From Megalobrama amblycephala (Eukaryota; Chordata; Actinopteri; Cypriniformes; Xenocyprididae): 64,000 bases of DNA. Both the position numbers and the translations under genes were made by a program. A model generated the notes under the pieces. The model searched no databases. It was not told the origin of the DNA and worked only from the letters and a program-made list of their open reading frames with translations. The stretch's first letter is position 1; the number at the start of each line of letters is the position of its first letter. This document shows, piece by piece, positions 37,231 through 47,648 of this stretch. The DNA lies in NCBI RefSeq assembly GCF_018812025.1, contig NC_063045.1, positions 51,610,079 to 51,674,078 of the forward strand. Direction: 5' to 3'.

Positions 37231-38562
37231 TGGTTATTCCATTTCCAGGGTTATTGCTACACCACACCAACTAAATAAATGTATATATATGCATATGTCC
37301 CTGCTATATAGTATGCAAATAGCGGTATGTCAAAATTGTATGATAGTGTGCACATTTCTATTTCATAAAGTTGATAAAGGAAATTGAGCGTGTCTTTTTA
37401 AGTGATCTATTTCTCAGAATTGGTTGTTCTATCTTCACATGTATTGCTGCTTTTATAAACATGACCTTAATCTCTGTTGTCCTCTGCAGACACTGAGAAG
37501 GTGTTATAGCCGAGTGAAGGAGCACGGCATTGGAAAGAGGAAGAGCAGTTACTCCATCGAGCAGCTGGAGAAGGTGTTTGGACAGGGCGGCTGGGATTCC
37601 CAAAGCTGTCAGCCTGTGCTGATCAACAGCAGCGGCCTCTACCAGGAGATGGAGTCAGACGGAAGTACTATGGAGGACTACTCTCAGGAAGACTGGTGCA
37701 ATCAGGACCTTTCTGCTGCCTTCAATGAGGGAGATATAGAGACAGGTGAAAGCAATAATCTTTGCAGTGTGAATATGTTTAAAGTCACAATTGGAATATC
37801 ATCTGTCTTTAAAATGAGAGCTGTAGCCTTATAGTCAAAGGGTTAGTTCACCCAGGAATGAAATTCTGTCATTAATTACTCACCCTCATGTCGTTCCAAA
37901 CCTGTAAGACCTTCGTTCATCTTCGGAACACAAATTAAGATATTTTGATGAAATCCGATTCTCCATAGACAGCAATTTAATTACCACTTTCAAGGCCCAG
38001 AAAGGTAGTAAAGACATCATTACAACAGTGTGACTGAGGGAGAGTAGTTAATGACAGAATTTTCATTTTTGGTTGAACTAACCCTTTAAAAATCAGGGCA
38101 GGCAACCATAAGAGTCCTAGTCGAATTCCACAATTCACAACTGATTTCCAGATCATTTAATATATTTTTACATGCAGTATATACACACACTACTGCTTAA
38201 AAGTTTAGTTTTTTTGTTGTTGTTTTTAAATAATTAATACTTTTATTCAGTAAGGACACATTAAATTGACCAAAAGTGAATATTAAAGTAATAATAAAGA
38301 CTTTTACATTGCTACAAAAAAAAAATTCAAATGAATGCTTTAATTCTTTTGAATGCTCTATTCATTAAAGAATCCGAAAAAAAAATGTATCATGGTTTCC
38401 ACAAAAATATTGAGTAGCAGAACTGTTTTCAACATTGATAATAATAAGAAATGTGTCGAGCAGCAAATCAGCATATTTGAATGTTTTCTAAAGGATCATG
38501 TGACAGTGAAGACTAAAGAAGTCATGCTGAAAATTTAGCTTTGCCATCAAGACAATTACATT

Positions 38563-38593
<31 letters not shown>

Positions 38594-40779
38594 AACAGTT
38601 ATTTTAAATTGCCATAATATTTCACAAAAATTACTGTATTTTTGATCATATAAATGCAATAGATTAAAAAATCATACTAACTCCAAATCAATAACAATAT
38701 TTATTATCAATATTACATATTTATTCATATATATGTGTAATATAAATGAACATATTTTGGACTTTTTGTTTTTCTGCAATAAATAAATTCAGCAGATTTC
38801 TAATTTTATGCTAAAATGTTATAAAAGTATGCCATGTAGGCCTAGTTATCAACCACAATCTGTGAAAAATCAGCATATTTAAGACCCAACTCAAAATCTG
38901 ATGCCACAAAAATATGTATTTCTAATATCCCATATAATTCAATCTTTTCTTTCACAGAGGAGAACCAGCTTCCAAAAACCAGAGTTCTTCAGATCCGACT
39001 GGAGCCATCTGAGCACGCTCAGTAAGTTTCAACCAGTGTTCTATTTCCCAAAACGTTTAAATATTCAGAGTATTTGAAGAGTTTGGTTCCAAAACGCAAT
39101 AACTCCATTTTGATTATTTTGAGTAAAAAGGTGTTTTCTTTACCAAGTGGCAAGATGAAAACCCCTATTTTTAATTATTTTTATTATTTAAACTTTCAGA
39201 TAGCATCTTTTGGATATAAAAACATTAAAAATTCAAATCTACATTTTGATTTTAAAAAGTTTATTATAAAAACGTATTATTTTTTTTCCCAAAATGCAAT
39301 AAATCCATGACACTTTTTTTTTTTTTTTTCAAAATGCAATTAATTCGTCAATATAAAAGTTATTTTTCATTTTGAAAATACACAACAAAGTAAGTTGATT
39401 CACATATATGACAGAGTCTAAACTTTGCCAATATTTATCTTATATTCAGCCATTTTACTAAAAATACATTCAACCGTCGCTCCCAAAATGGTCATCTTGT
39501 TAATGTTATGAATTATTTGTCATTACCGATTAAAGAGTATCTGGCGCCACCGCACGGTTAAATAAACACACTTTTTTTCTGCATACATTGGTATTAAAAA
39601 CGGCTTTTAAAAAAGCCTTTAATGTTTACAGTGCGTGGAATGGTGCGCTGTGATTGGTTGAGAGCGGATATATCACGTTCTGCAGAAAAAGGAGACTGGC
39701 GTTTGTTGCGTTTTGGGAAGAAAGGGAGAAAACATGACAGAATAACACGACGGATATCGCATTTTGCGCAAAACTAATAAATGACTTTTCAATACTGACC
39801 AGATACAATACTGATTTTGGCGGAAACTCAATTTTTTGAAAATGGCGTTTATCGCGTTTTGGAACCAAACTCTTCATTTCTACTCACTTCCTCCTCTCCT
39901 TATGCTTTCTACAGACGGCAGGAAGTGATGCAGAACGTGATGCGTATCCTCGAGTCAGTGGAGGTCAAATGGGAGCACTTCCAGACATGGACTGACTTCT
40001 CTCGCCTCCACCTGTCCAATAAGCTGGCCATCTTCGGAGTGGGCTACAACACGCGGTGGCGAGAGGACATCCGCTACCATTACGCAGAGATCAGCTCACA
40101 GGTCCCTCTGGGAAAACGACTACGGGAATACTTCAACCCTGAGAAGGCCGAGGGCAGGGTTATCATGACCAAGGTGCAGAAGATGAACTGGAAAAACGTG
40201 TATTATAAATTCCTTGACATCACTATTAGCGAAGCTCGATGTTTGGAGCTGCACATGGAGGTGGACTGGATCCCAATCGCTCAGACGAGAGCGGCAGGGT
40301 GCAGCAACGGCTCCCAGTACCTCCTGCCAGGGGGCATCCCAAAAACGTATGGCCTGTACGCGATAGGCTACGAGGAGACGAGCGGGTCTGATTCGTCTAG
40401 CGCAGAGGACAAGTCCTCATCCTCACAGGAAGAGGAGGAGACGGACCATTGTGAGAGCGTAGAGAAGGACAAGAGGACATCAGCCAAAGTCACTTACTGT
40501 TACCTCGGCATTGCAGAGGAGAGGACGCTACAGCAATGTCTGTTCCAGCACTTTCAGACTTCTGGCAAACACTACGGCCGTGGCGAGCCTTCGCCCATAA
40601 CCAAGTTCCTGCAGGACAACTGCACTGGCCAGGCCAGGGAAAGCACCCTCTCTGGCTTACACATCTACATTAAGTTTATCGAGGTGGAGCTGGACTTTCT
40701 CTCCGCCGGATCTTTAGTGGAATGTTTAGAGACTGCGATCGGTTATTCGTTAAAGTTCAACAAGAAGGATCCACTGTAA
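35923..40779 (+). CDS. msantd2: Myb/SANT-like domain-containing protein 2, four exons
   Basis: The coding sequence joins 35,923-36,363, 37,490-37,745, 38,958-39,021 and 39,915-40,779 (1,626 nt, 541 residues plus TAA). All donors are GT and all acceptors AG, and the intron phases are 0, 1 and 2. The protein starts [10 protein letters not shown], has a Ser/Pro-rich leader, and then a Myb/SANT-like trihelix domain at about residues 78-180 ([35 protein letters not shown]). A conserved C-terminal region covers about 255-541 ([41 protein letters not shown]), with an acidic Ser/Glu-rich insert at about 407-440. Order and length agree with vertebrate MSANTD2 (about 560 residues in mammals). The domain predicts DNA binding in the nucleus; the cellular role is poorly known. 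Exon 3 is only 64 bp. Introns carry (TA)n tracts and MITEs, and none interrupts an exon. Confidence 0.96.
36759..36813. repeat. (TA)n microsatellite, msantd2 intron 1
   Basis: TA dinucleotides with a few ACATA interruptions, inside intron 1. Open frames across it are artefacts. Confidence 0.95.
37154..37226. repeat. (TA)n microsatellite, msantd2 intron 1
   Basis: A pure TA tract of about 73 bp lies some 260 bp before the exon 2 acceptor. Confidence 0.97.
37835..38089. mobile_element. TTAA MITE, copy 3, msantd2 intron 2
   Basis: It begins CAAAGGGTTAGTTCACCCAG about 90 bp after the exon 2 donor and ends TGGTTGAACTAACCCTTTAA. It is a short internally deleted copy (about 255 bp) of the family at 14.1 and 31.6 kb. 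The left TTAA is degraded. Confidence 0.88.
38190..38680. mobile_element. Dispersed repeat, msantd2 intron 2
   Basis: CATGGTTTCCACAAAAATAT, AACATTGATAATAATAAGAA and GGATCATGTGACAGTGAAGA match the split repeat at 16.4-18.2 kb. An (AAAT)n run lies at about 38,567-38,594. It is non-coding. Confidence 0.75.
39076..39875. mobile_element. MITE, msantd2 intron 3, adjacent to exon 4
   Basis: Perfect 22-bp terminal inverted repeats begin with GAAGAGTTTGGTTCCAAAAC (39,076-39,097) and end with GTTTTGGAACCAAACTCTTC (39,854-39,875). The 800-bp element fills most of the 893-bp intron. Its right end is 39 bp before exon 4, leaving only the pyrimidine tract and AG outside. Internal strings such as AAACGCCATTTTC-like repeats are also inverted. 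No transposase is present. Confidence 0.92.
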
Positions 40780-41260
40780 TGGTTCCATTTGCCATTGAAG
40801 CTTTTTAAGCCAGGATATTGAAATATAGACTTGAACTCAAAGTATTTATGTGGTATGTCAGGCACAGTCTGTTCCGAAATGGGTGGTAGTCTCCTTTGCA
40901 GTAATTGTCTTTATCAGGGAGCGTAAACGGGAGCAAACTGCCTTTATTTAAATCTCTCGAGCCAGAGATCCAAATGCAGGAACTGTCAGAAAAAAAAGAA
41001 TCCTCAACGAGAACTCTTAATTAATCTAAGTATAAAGTCTATCTACATAGAAGTATAAATATATATATATATATATTTAAGAGTATATATTGATATTGTT
41101 AAGCATTCCAGCATTTTCAACTATAACATTCGATGAATGTTTTTCATATTTGTTTTTTATTTGTGAGCTCACACAGTGTCTTTATGTATGATTGTTTCCA
41201 GGTCACAGTCTTGTTTACATGTTTTGAAGGACAAAAAATAAATTGATGAAATTAAGCAAT
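40780..41260 (+). terminator. msantd2: msantd2 3' UTR and polyadenylation signal
   Basis: After the TAA at 40,777-40,779 comes about 480 bp of AT-rich sequence. A canonical AATAAA lies at 41,237-41,242, the first good signal. The T-rich run at about 41,280-41,300 could be the downstream element. A TTAA MITE starts about 85 bp further on. Confidence 0.7.
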
Positions 41261-41345
41261 GTTTATTTACTTTCCATCATTTTTTTTCTCTTTTTTTAGG
41301 TATTTTTATTTATTTAAACCTTTTGGAATAACACATTAATGTTAC

Positions 41346-41685
41346 TTAAAGGGTTAGTTCACCCAAAAATGAAATTTCTGTCATTAATTACTCACGCTCG
41401 TGTTGTTCCAAACCCGTAAGACATTCGTTCATCTTCTGAAAAGTTGTTGTTTTTTTTTATCTCCCATAGAAAGCAACGAAATTACCACATTCAAGGTCCA
41501 GAGAAGTAGTAAAGATATGGTTAAAATAGTCAACGTGACTACCGTGGTTTAAAAACCTCTTGGATTTCATCAAAAATATCTTAATTTGTGTTCTGAAGAT
41601 GAACGAAGGTCTTACAGGTTTGGAATGACATGAGGTGATTTCCTGATGACAGAAATTTCATTTTTGGGTGAACTAACCCTTTTAA
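41346..41685. mobile_element. TTAA MITE, copy 4, just downstream of msantd2
   Basis: It starts TTAAAGGGTTAGTTCACCCA and ends GGGTGAACTAACCCTTTTAA, with inner CATTAATTACTCACGCTCGT and AACGAAGGTCTTACAGGTTT. Both TTAA sites are present. Confidence 0.9.
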
Positions 41686-42510
41686 TATTTAATTTATCTG
41701 CACCACATTTAAGGCACTTGAGATGGTCTTTTTTTGTGACCAGCAGGTGGCAGTAAAGACCTGTGAGTGGCCATTAAATAAGTTTCCATTAATGTCACGT
41801 TCTAGAATAGTAAATCATGTATTAGAATACTACTTATAGGCTCTAAGTAGTGCATGTCAAAGTACCTGTCAAACATTTGAAGTAAAGTGAATTTTGTAAT
41901 TCTTAAAACATGCAATACTTTTGACCCTGATGCAGTGAATTATACCCCAAATCAGAAGATAGTTTTTTATTTGACACAGTGTGCACTTTCTCTTTGTAAT
42001 GCTGATTGTGTAGTAAACCTCTTTTATGGTGTTGTAAAGGTAGTTGGAGTGCTGGCGTTGGTCGAGCATGTGCTAAGAGAATCAATAATTCAAACGCAAC
42101 GTCTAATTTCCCTGCTTAGCCTGTCATATGAGATGAGTATCTCCCTCGGCCAGGAAAAAAACACTCCCAATGGAGGTTGCTACACTTCATCTAACCACAA
42201 ACATTTATTATTTGCTTTATTGATTGATTTCTCTGGTTTAAAAAAAATTGGATGATGACTAAAATATATTGATTTCACTTTGATCATTGCACCTTTGTCT
42301 CATGGGTATTTATTCAATCCTTGCAGTTTTTTTCTTTGTATATTTTTTTAAAAACATTATTTAGCTTTTCATAACAGGGAACTACAGGAACCATTGATAA
42401 CAGTGATCACAATTTTCTAAAATTACGTGTTCTTAAAAATACTCAAAAGTACAAAAGTAATACATGCAGTAATTGAGAAATACATCTATGAGAACCTACT
42501 TAAAAATAGT
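41686..42510. other. Intergenic sequence with no recognised gene
   Basis: The plus frame at 41,887-42,255 lacks any domain and is not flanked by splice sites I trust. No repeat family is recognised. Confidence 0.35.
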
Positions 42511-42522
42511 ACTGTTAAACTA

Positions 42523-42566
42523 ATTATATATATATATATAAATATAAAGAATTAAGAAAAATGTAT

Positions 42567-42624
<58 letters not shown>

Positions 42625-43090
42625 GCATATAGTCAGGGCCGATATATCCTGTCAATTAAAAGAGGGCAGGAAAATGCACTGAATTTGTGTAAAGAAAATG
42701 CTAAGAAACCAAACTGATGTTCAATATTAATAGTAATTATATGAATTAATAACATTCAGAAAGTTAAGAAATATTAGTTAAATCTTCAAATTTAGTTAAT
42801 GTTCATTTGAGTAATCTGTTTGTTTATAACTGATACCATTTACTCTGAAACAAGTTGATGAAATGAAGAGAATAAAGTTTTTATTTGCATTTCTTTCAAA
42901 ATACAATAATTAAAAATATAATGATTAATTATTATTTAAAATGAAAAAAAATGCATTAATTTAAAAGAAGGTATAAAAGGAAGAACCCCCAAACTATCAG
43001 TATCGTTATCGATATCGGCAGATATCACTCTGAATAATCAGCTATCCGTATTGGTGAAGAAATTTAGAATCGGTGCATCTCTAATATATA
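42523..43090. mobile_element. (TA)n tracts and a hAT-like repeat fragment
   Basis: TA runs lie at 42,523-42,545 and 42,570-42,622. They are followed by CAGGGCCGATATATCCTGTC and, at the far end, TATCGTTATCGATATCGGCA and GAATCGGTGCATCTCTAATA. This is the type of terminus seen in hAT-like fish MITEs. It is non-coding. Confidence 0.5.
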
Positions 43091-43220
43091 TAACAATTTT
43101 TCCTAATTCATTTTATTACATTCATTTATATATATATATGTAAATAACAATTAAGACAATTAACATAACAATTAACATAAAATCATTTTTCTTGATTATA
43201 TTCATTTTTCATTCATTGTG

Positions 43221-43925
43221 TAAGCAATAAGGTACGAGAGTGCCTGCAACCCCTTCAGCCGTGACTTCAGCCTTGAGTACCTTATTGCTTTATAAAACGG
43301 TTACCACACAATACAAATATTAAAGCCTAAAATATGTATCAGTGCAACTTTCATAAAGTAAACTTTTACTAAAAGCCTTCCTTCCACCGGAAAAAAATAG
43401 TCCCTGACCATGAACAGCAACAGAAGTTACATTATTACGCCATTAGATGGTGGCAAAGACTGTCTTTATGAGTGAGTCAGTCAGTAGCGAAGACTTTATA
43501 TTGAAAAGACTGAATTGTTGTGAACATGGAACAAGACGCAACTTACAAATGCTTTGACTAGTGCCGTCAGTCACGGAAAACCCCTTAATTGATAAAAGGA
43601 CAAGATATCGCAGTGGACATTTACACACATTTTTTATTATGAACAGGACTGACCTGAAGGAAAATGCTAAATCTGAATGCAGATAATAAACTCGATCACT
43701 CAATCTCTTCCTCACAATACTCTTCTACATAATATAGTAAGCTTCACTGAACAATACTGATTGAGAACATACAGTTTACGTTGCTAAGAGTGGTTGCTAA
43801 GGGTGTTGTGTAGTGGTACACAGAACCGCTGGGTGAAGCGGTCATAGCCGTGTTTTATTGTGAATAAAACACAGTTTTTGACCAATCAGAATCAAGGACA
43901 GGAACTAACCATTTTATAAATATGT
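43221..43925. mobile_element. Probable MITE with internal hairpin
   Basis: AGCAATAAGGTAC and GTACCTTATTGCT form a hairpin at 43,225-43,290, followed by TTTATAAAACGGTTACCACA. GACAGGAACTAACCATTTTATAAA at the far end is the approximate inverted partner of that last string. This is a recognised cyprinid repeat with no coding. Confidence 0.55.
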
Positions 43926-43959
43926 ATATAATGAAAGAAAATGTAATATAAATAGGAAA

Positions 43960-43974
43960 AAAATAATATATATA

Positions 43975-44043
<69 letters not shown>

Positions 44044-44045
44044 AT
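43960..44045. repeat. (GT)n(AT)n compound microsatellite
   Basis: A (GT)n tract beginning near 43,981 passes directly into (AT)n, ending near 44,045. Confidence 0.95.
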
Positions 44046-44329
44046 ATATTATTTTTCTTAATTGTCCATCAGTTTCTGATTTAAATCTTTATTATTAGTT
44101 TTTTAAGTAGGTTCTCGTATACATATATTATATTATATTACGTATTGAATAATAATAAAAAAAATAATTCAAAAATAAAACAAATAAAATAAAGGTAAAT
44201 ATATGAGCCACTATACAAATGATGGCTTATCCAGCTTATTCTGTCTAGGCTAATATTCATGTTCCTAACTTTAAACAATAACAATAAAAAAAGCCAATTA
44301 AAATCCTGAATCCTCACGGTTTTTATCTC

Positions 44330-45110
44330 CTGGTTGTTTATGTGTGAGCTACAGTTTGTGTGGTCATAAATGATGATGGGCCTAAATTACACTGCAGCTT
44401 GTGTTCACATCATTATCTGTTCTGTTTGCTCGTCTGGGAGCTGTGAGATGATTGTGGCTCTGAATTTGTTCTCTTGTGTACCTGTGTGACTAACAGCACT
44501 GACCTTTGGTCTGACGTTGCTTTTACAGCTCTAAATTTGTCAGTTTTGCCTTGGGAATGGCCTCTAGGACATGTTTTTGATGTGTTGTGTCTTTAGTCAT
44601 TTATAAAGTAAAAATGTCCCTTTATAGTCGTTTATAGAGTAAAAATGACCCTCTGTGTCAGGGTGTGTTAAACATCTGTTAATTCTATCCCATAAACCCC
44701 AGCTCCCCTGTGCTTTGAATTTTGTCTGGATGCAGTTTGCCTGAGGTGCTCGAGTGCATTTAAGATATTAGCTTTGACTGCAAAACCACATGATCTTGTC
44801 CGAGTAGCCCAGGGTGTAATCACAGATCTGAGCTCATCTGCCCCTAATAATCCAGCAGTCCGACTGCATCCACCTCAGCCCTGTTTCCATGGCAACTTGC
44901 CATCCTAAAGAAACAGGAGTGAGGAGGTATTCACCTCCGAGGGCTGAGGTCACTGTACCACTGTGACAAGCCCCACTCCCTGTCCTGTTGCATTATCATT
45001 TCAGGTGATATAAAAGAACTGCACAACATTAGTGCTGTCTTATTGAACAACACTAGAGCAGCCTGGCTGTGCTTTTATTGGTCTTCAGGCTTTTAAAGAG
45101 TTAAATGAAC
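44330..45110. promoter_or_regulatory. Candidate regulatory block upstream of the esam-like gene
   Basis: Unique GC-richer sequence lies between msantd2 and the tetranucleotide tract. GTTTCCATGGCAACTTGCC (about 44,883) is an RFX-type X-box with both half sites. GCATTATCATTTCAGGTGAT and GATATAAAAGAACTGCAC follow. No coding frame is present. Possible distal enhancer or promoter, by motif content only. Confidence 0.3.
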
Positions 45111-45333
45111 CTGGATAACTGATACTGTGTGGCATGAACTGTGACTGCAGTCATAGTCATTTATTAACCATAAGTATGTACATGAATTACTGATCTGTGA
45201 AACATTATATAATGTTTTTATAATGATTTATCATGAAAGGGAAATAAACGGTAAAACACAGTGTTACCCATATTATTAGTTTTAAAAACACAATAAACAT
45301 ACTTATAATCATAAATTAAATGGAAATAGAAAA

Positions 45334-45430
<97 letters not shown>

Positions 45431-45437
45431 GTCTATA

Positions 45438-45476
<39 letters not shown>

Positions 45477-45497
45477 TAGTCTATCTATATCTGTCTG

Positions 45498-45552
<55 letters not shown>

Positions 45553-46002
45553 GTGTCTATCTATCTATCTATCTATGTCTGTCTGTCTATCTATCTATCT
45601 ATCTATCTATCTGTCTGTCTGTCTGTCTGTTAGTCTATCTATATCTGTCTGTCTGTTAGACTATCTATCTATCTATCTCTGTCTGTCTATCTATCTATCT
45701 ATCTATATGTCTGTCTGTCTGTTAGTCTATCTATCTATATCTGTCTGTCTATATATCTGTCTGTCTATCTATCTGTCTGTATGTCTGTCTATCTATCTAT
45801 ATCTGTCTGTCTATCTATCTGTCTGTCTATCTGTCTGTTAGACTATCTATGTATCTATATCTGTCTGTCTATATATCTGTCTATCTGTCTGTCTGTCTGT
45901 TAGACTATCTATCTATCTGTCTATCTATCTATCTGTTAGACTATCTATCTATCTATCTATCTATATCTGTCTGTCTATCTATCTGTCTGTCTGTCTGTTA
46001 GA

Positions 46003-46046
<44 letters not shown>

Positions 46047-46047
46047 A

Positions 46048-46089
<42 letters not shown>

Positions 46090-46121
46090 TATGTCTGTCT
46101 GTCTCTCTGTCTGTCTGTTAG

Positions 46122-46160
<39 letters not shown>

Positions 46161-46222
46161 GTCTGTCTGTCTGTCTGTCTGTCTGTTAGACTATCTATCT
46201 ATCTATCTATCTATCTGTTAGA

Positions 46223-46254
<32 letters not shown>

Positions 46255-46305
46255 ATCTGTCTGTCTATCTATCTGTCTGTCTGTTAGACTATCTATCTAT
46301 CTATA

Positions 46306-46364
<59 letters not shown>

Positions 46365-46391
46365 ATGTCTGTCTCTCTGTCTGTCTGTTAG

Positions 46392-46452
<61 letters not shown>

Positions 46453-46463
46453 ATGTCTGTCTG

Positions 46464-46527
<64 letters not shown>

Positions 46528-46702
46528 ATGTCTGTCTGTTAATCTATCTATCTATCCATATGTCTGTCTGTCTGTCTGTCTGTCTGTTAATCTATCTATC
46601 TATCTATCTATCTGTTAGACTATCTATCTATCTATCTATCTATCTATATCTGTCTGTCTATCTATCTGTCTGTCTGTTAGACTATCTATCTATCTATCTA
46701 TA

Positions 46703-46749
<47 letters not shown>

Positions 46750-46776
46750 ATGTCTGTCTCTCTGTCTGTCTGTTAG

Positions 46777-46821
<45 letters not shown>

Positions 46822-46841
46822 ATGTCTGTCTGTCTGTTAGA

Positions 46842-46912
<71 letters not shown>

Positions 46913-46974
46913 ATGTCTGTCTGTTAATCTATCTATCTATCCATATGTCTGTCTGTCTGTCTGTCTGTCTGTTA

Positions 46975-47032
<58 letters not shown>

Positions 47033-47103
47033 ATATCTATCTATCTATCTATCTATCTATATGTCTGTCTATCTATCTGTCTATCTATCTATCTATCTAT
47101 CTA
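45334..47103. repeat. Giant (CTAT/CTGT)n tetranucleotide tract
   Basis: About 1.77 kb of almost pure CTAT and CTGT units occur in alternating blocks, punctuated by rare variants (CTGTTAGA, CTGTTAAT, CATATGTCTG). Part of it is segmentally duplicated: the marker CTAATGTCTGTCTGTTAATC at 46,525 recurs at 46,910, and the CCATATGTCTG marker at 46,556 recurs at 46,941, both 385 bp apart. Frames reading Tyr-Leu-Ser-Ile repeats are translations of the tract, not proteins. Confidence 0.98.
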
Positions 47104-47578
47104 ATCAGTGCAGATAAGCACAGTGGGGTCATCAATGTCCCGTGCAGTTTTATGCAGAATTCACCTGTAACAGAAGTGATGACGTGTCAGTGCACGCAGG
47201 GGGGCGTTCCGCGCGAGTGCAGGTGCATTCAACTCGGACTGAACTACCGCTAGTGTTCACCGCACTCTCGTAGTCTGTGGAGTGCGCAGAGAAACTCCCG
47301 CACTGAGAGAATTTACTGGGATATTCGCCGCTAAACAAACAGACACTTGTTCAGCCTCATACCACTGAATTCTGAGGAGTCAAAGATGATTTCCAGCTTG
47401 GATGTAGCGTCGGTCTTCCCACGGTGAACATCGCTGGTTTTGAGGAGAACACACAGTTTTAGGACACTTGAAAGAGCCTCAGTGCTTTGATTAGTTTGTA
47501 GATAACTGTTATCTACTTCACGCGCAGTGTTAATACGGACGAGCGCGCGCAGAGCGGACACTCTTCACATGCTGAGCC
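47104..47578 (+). promoter_or_regulatory. Promoter / 5' UTR of the esam-like gene
   Basis: Composition changes sharply at the end of the tetranucleotide tract to CpG-containing DNA (GGGGGCGTTCCGCGCGAGTG, GACGAGCGCGCGCAGAGCGG). No TATA box is obvious. The transcription start cannot be fixed from sequence. An upstream ATG at 47,569 in poor context opens a different frame that overlaps the main start. Confidence 0.5.
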
Positions 47579-47648
47579 ATGGAGACGCTAACTGCAGCGA
47601 AACTTCACACCTGCCTGTCAATATTCACATTTCTGTGCTGTATTTCAG
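47579..47648 (+). CDS. esam: First coding exon with signal peptide, probably esam (partial)
   Basis: The start GCCATGG is a strong Kozak context. The exon encodes 23 residues, METLTAAKLHTC then LSIFTFLCCIS: a short polar N-terminus followed by a hydrophobic core, as in a cleavable signal peptide. It ends TTTCAG then GTAGGC, a phase-1 donor, the usual phase for exons preceding Ig domains. It is too short to identify by sequence. The name rests on synteny: in mammals ESAM lies next to MSANTD2 on the same strand and downstream of it, as here. ESAM is an endothelial junction adhesion molecule with two Ig domains. The downstream exons were not found in the remaining 16 kb. Another secreted or Ig-superfamily gene is possible, or a chance ORF. 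Confidence 0.5.

Noticed and set aside
39817..39914. In-frame extension of msantd2 exon 4 upstream of the acceptor
   Set aside because: It translates the MITE end and pyrimidine tract; the AG at 39,914 restores the conserved QRQEVMQNV reading with exon 3.
45334..47103. CRISPR-like regular spacing of repeats
   Set aside because: There are no unique spacers between repeats and the context is vertebrate; it is a microsatellite.
45320..47253. Frames of 117-173 codons reading Tyr-Leu-Ser-Ile
   Set aside because: Direct translation of (CTAT/CTGT)n; 4-bp units keep every frame free of stops.
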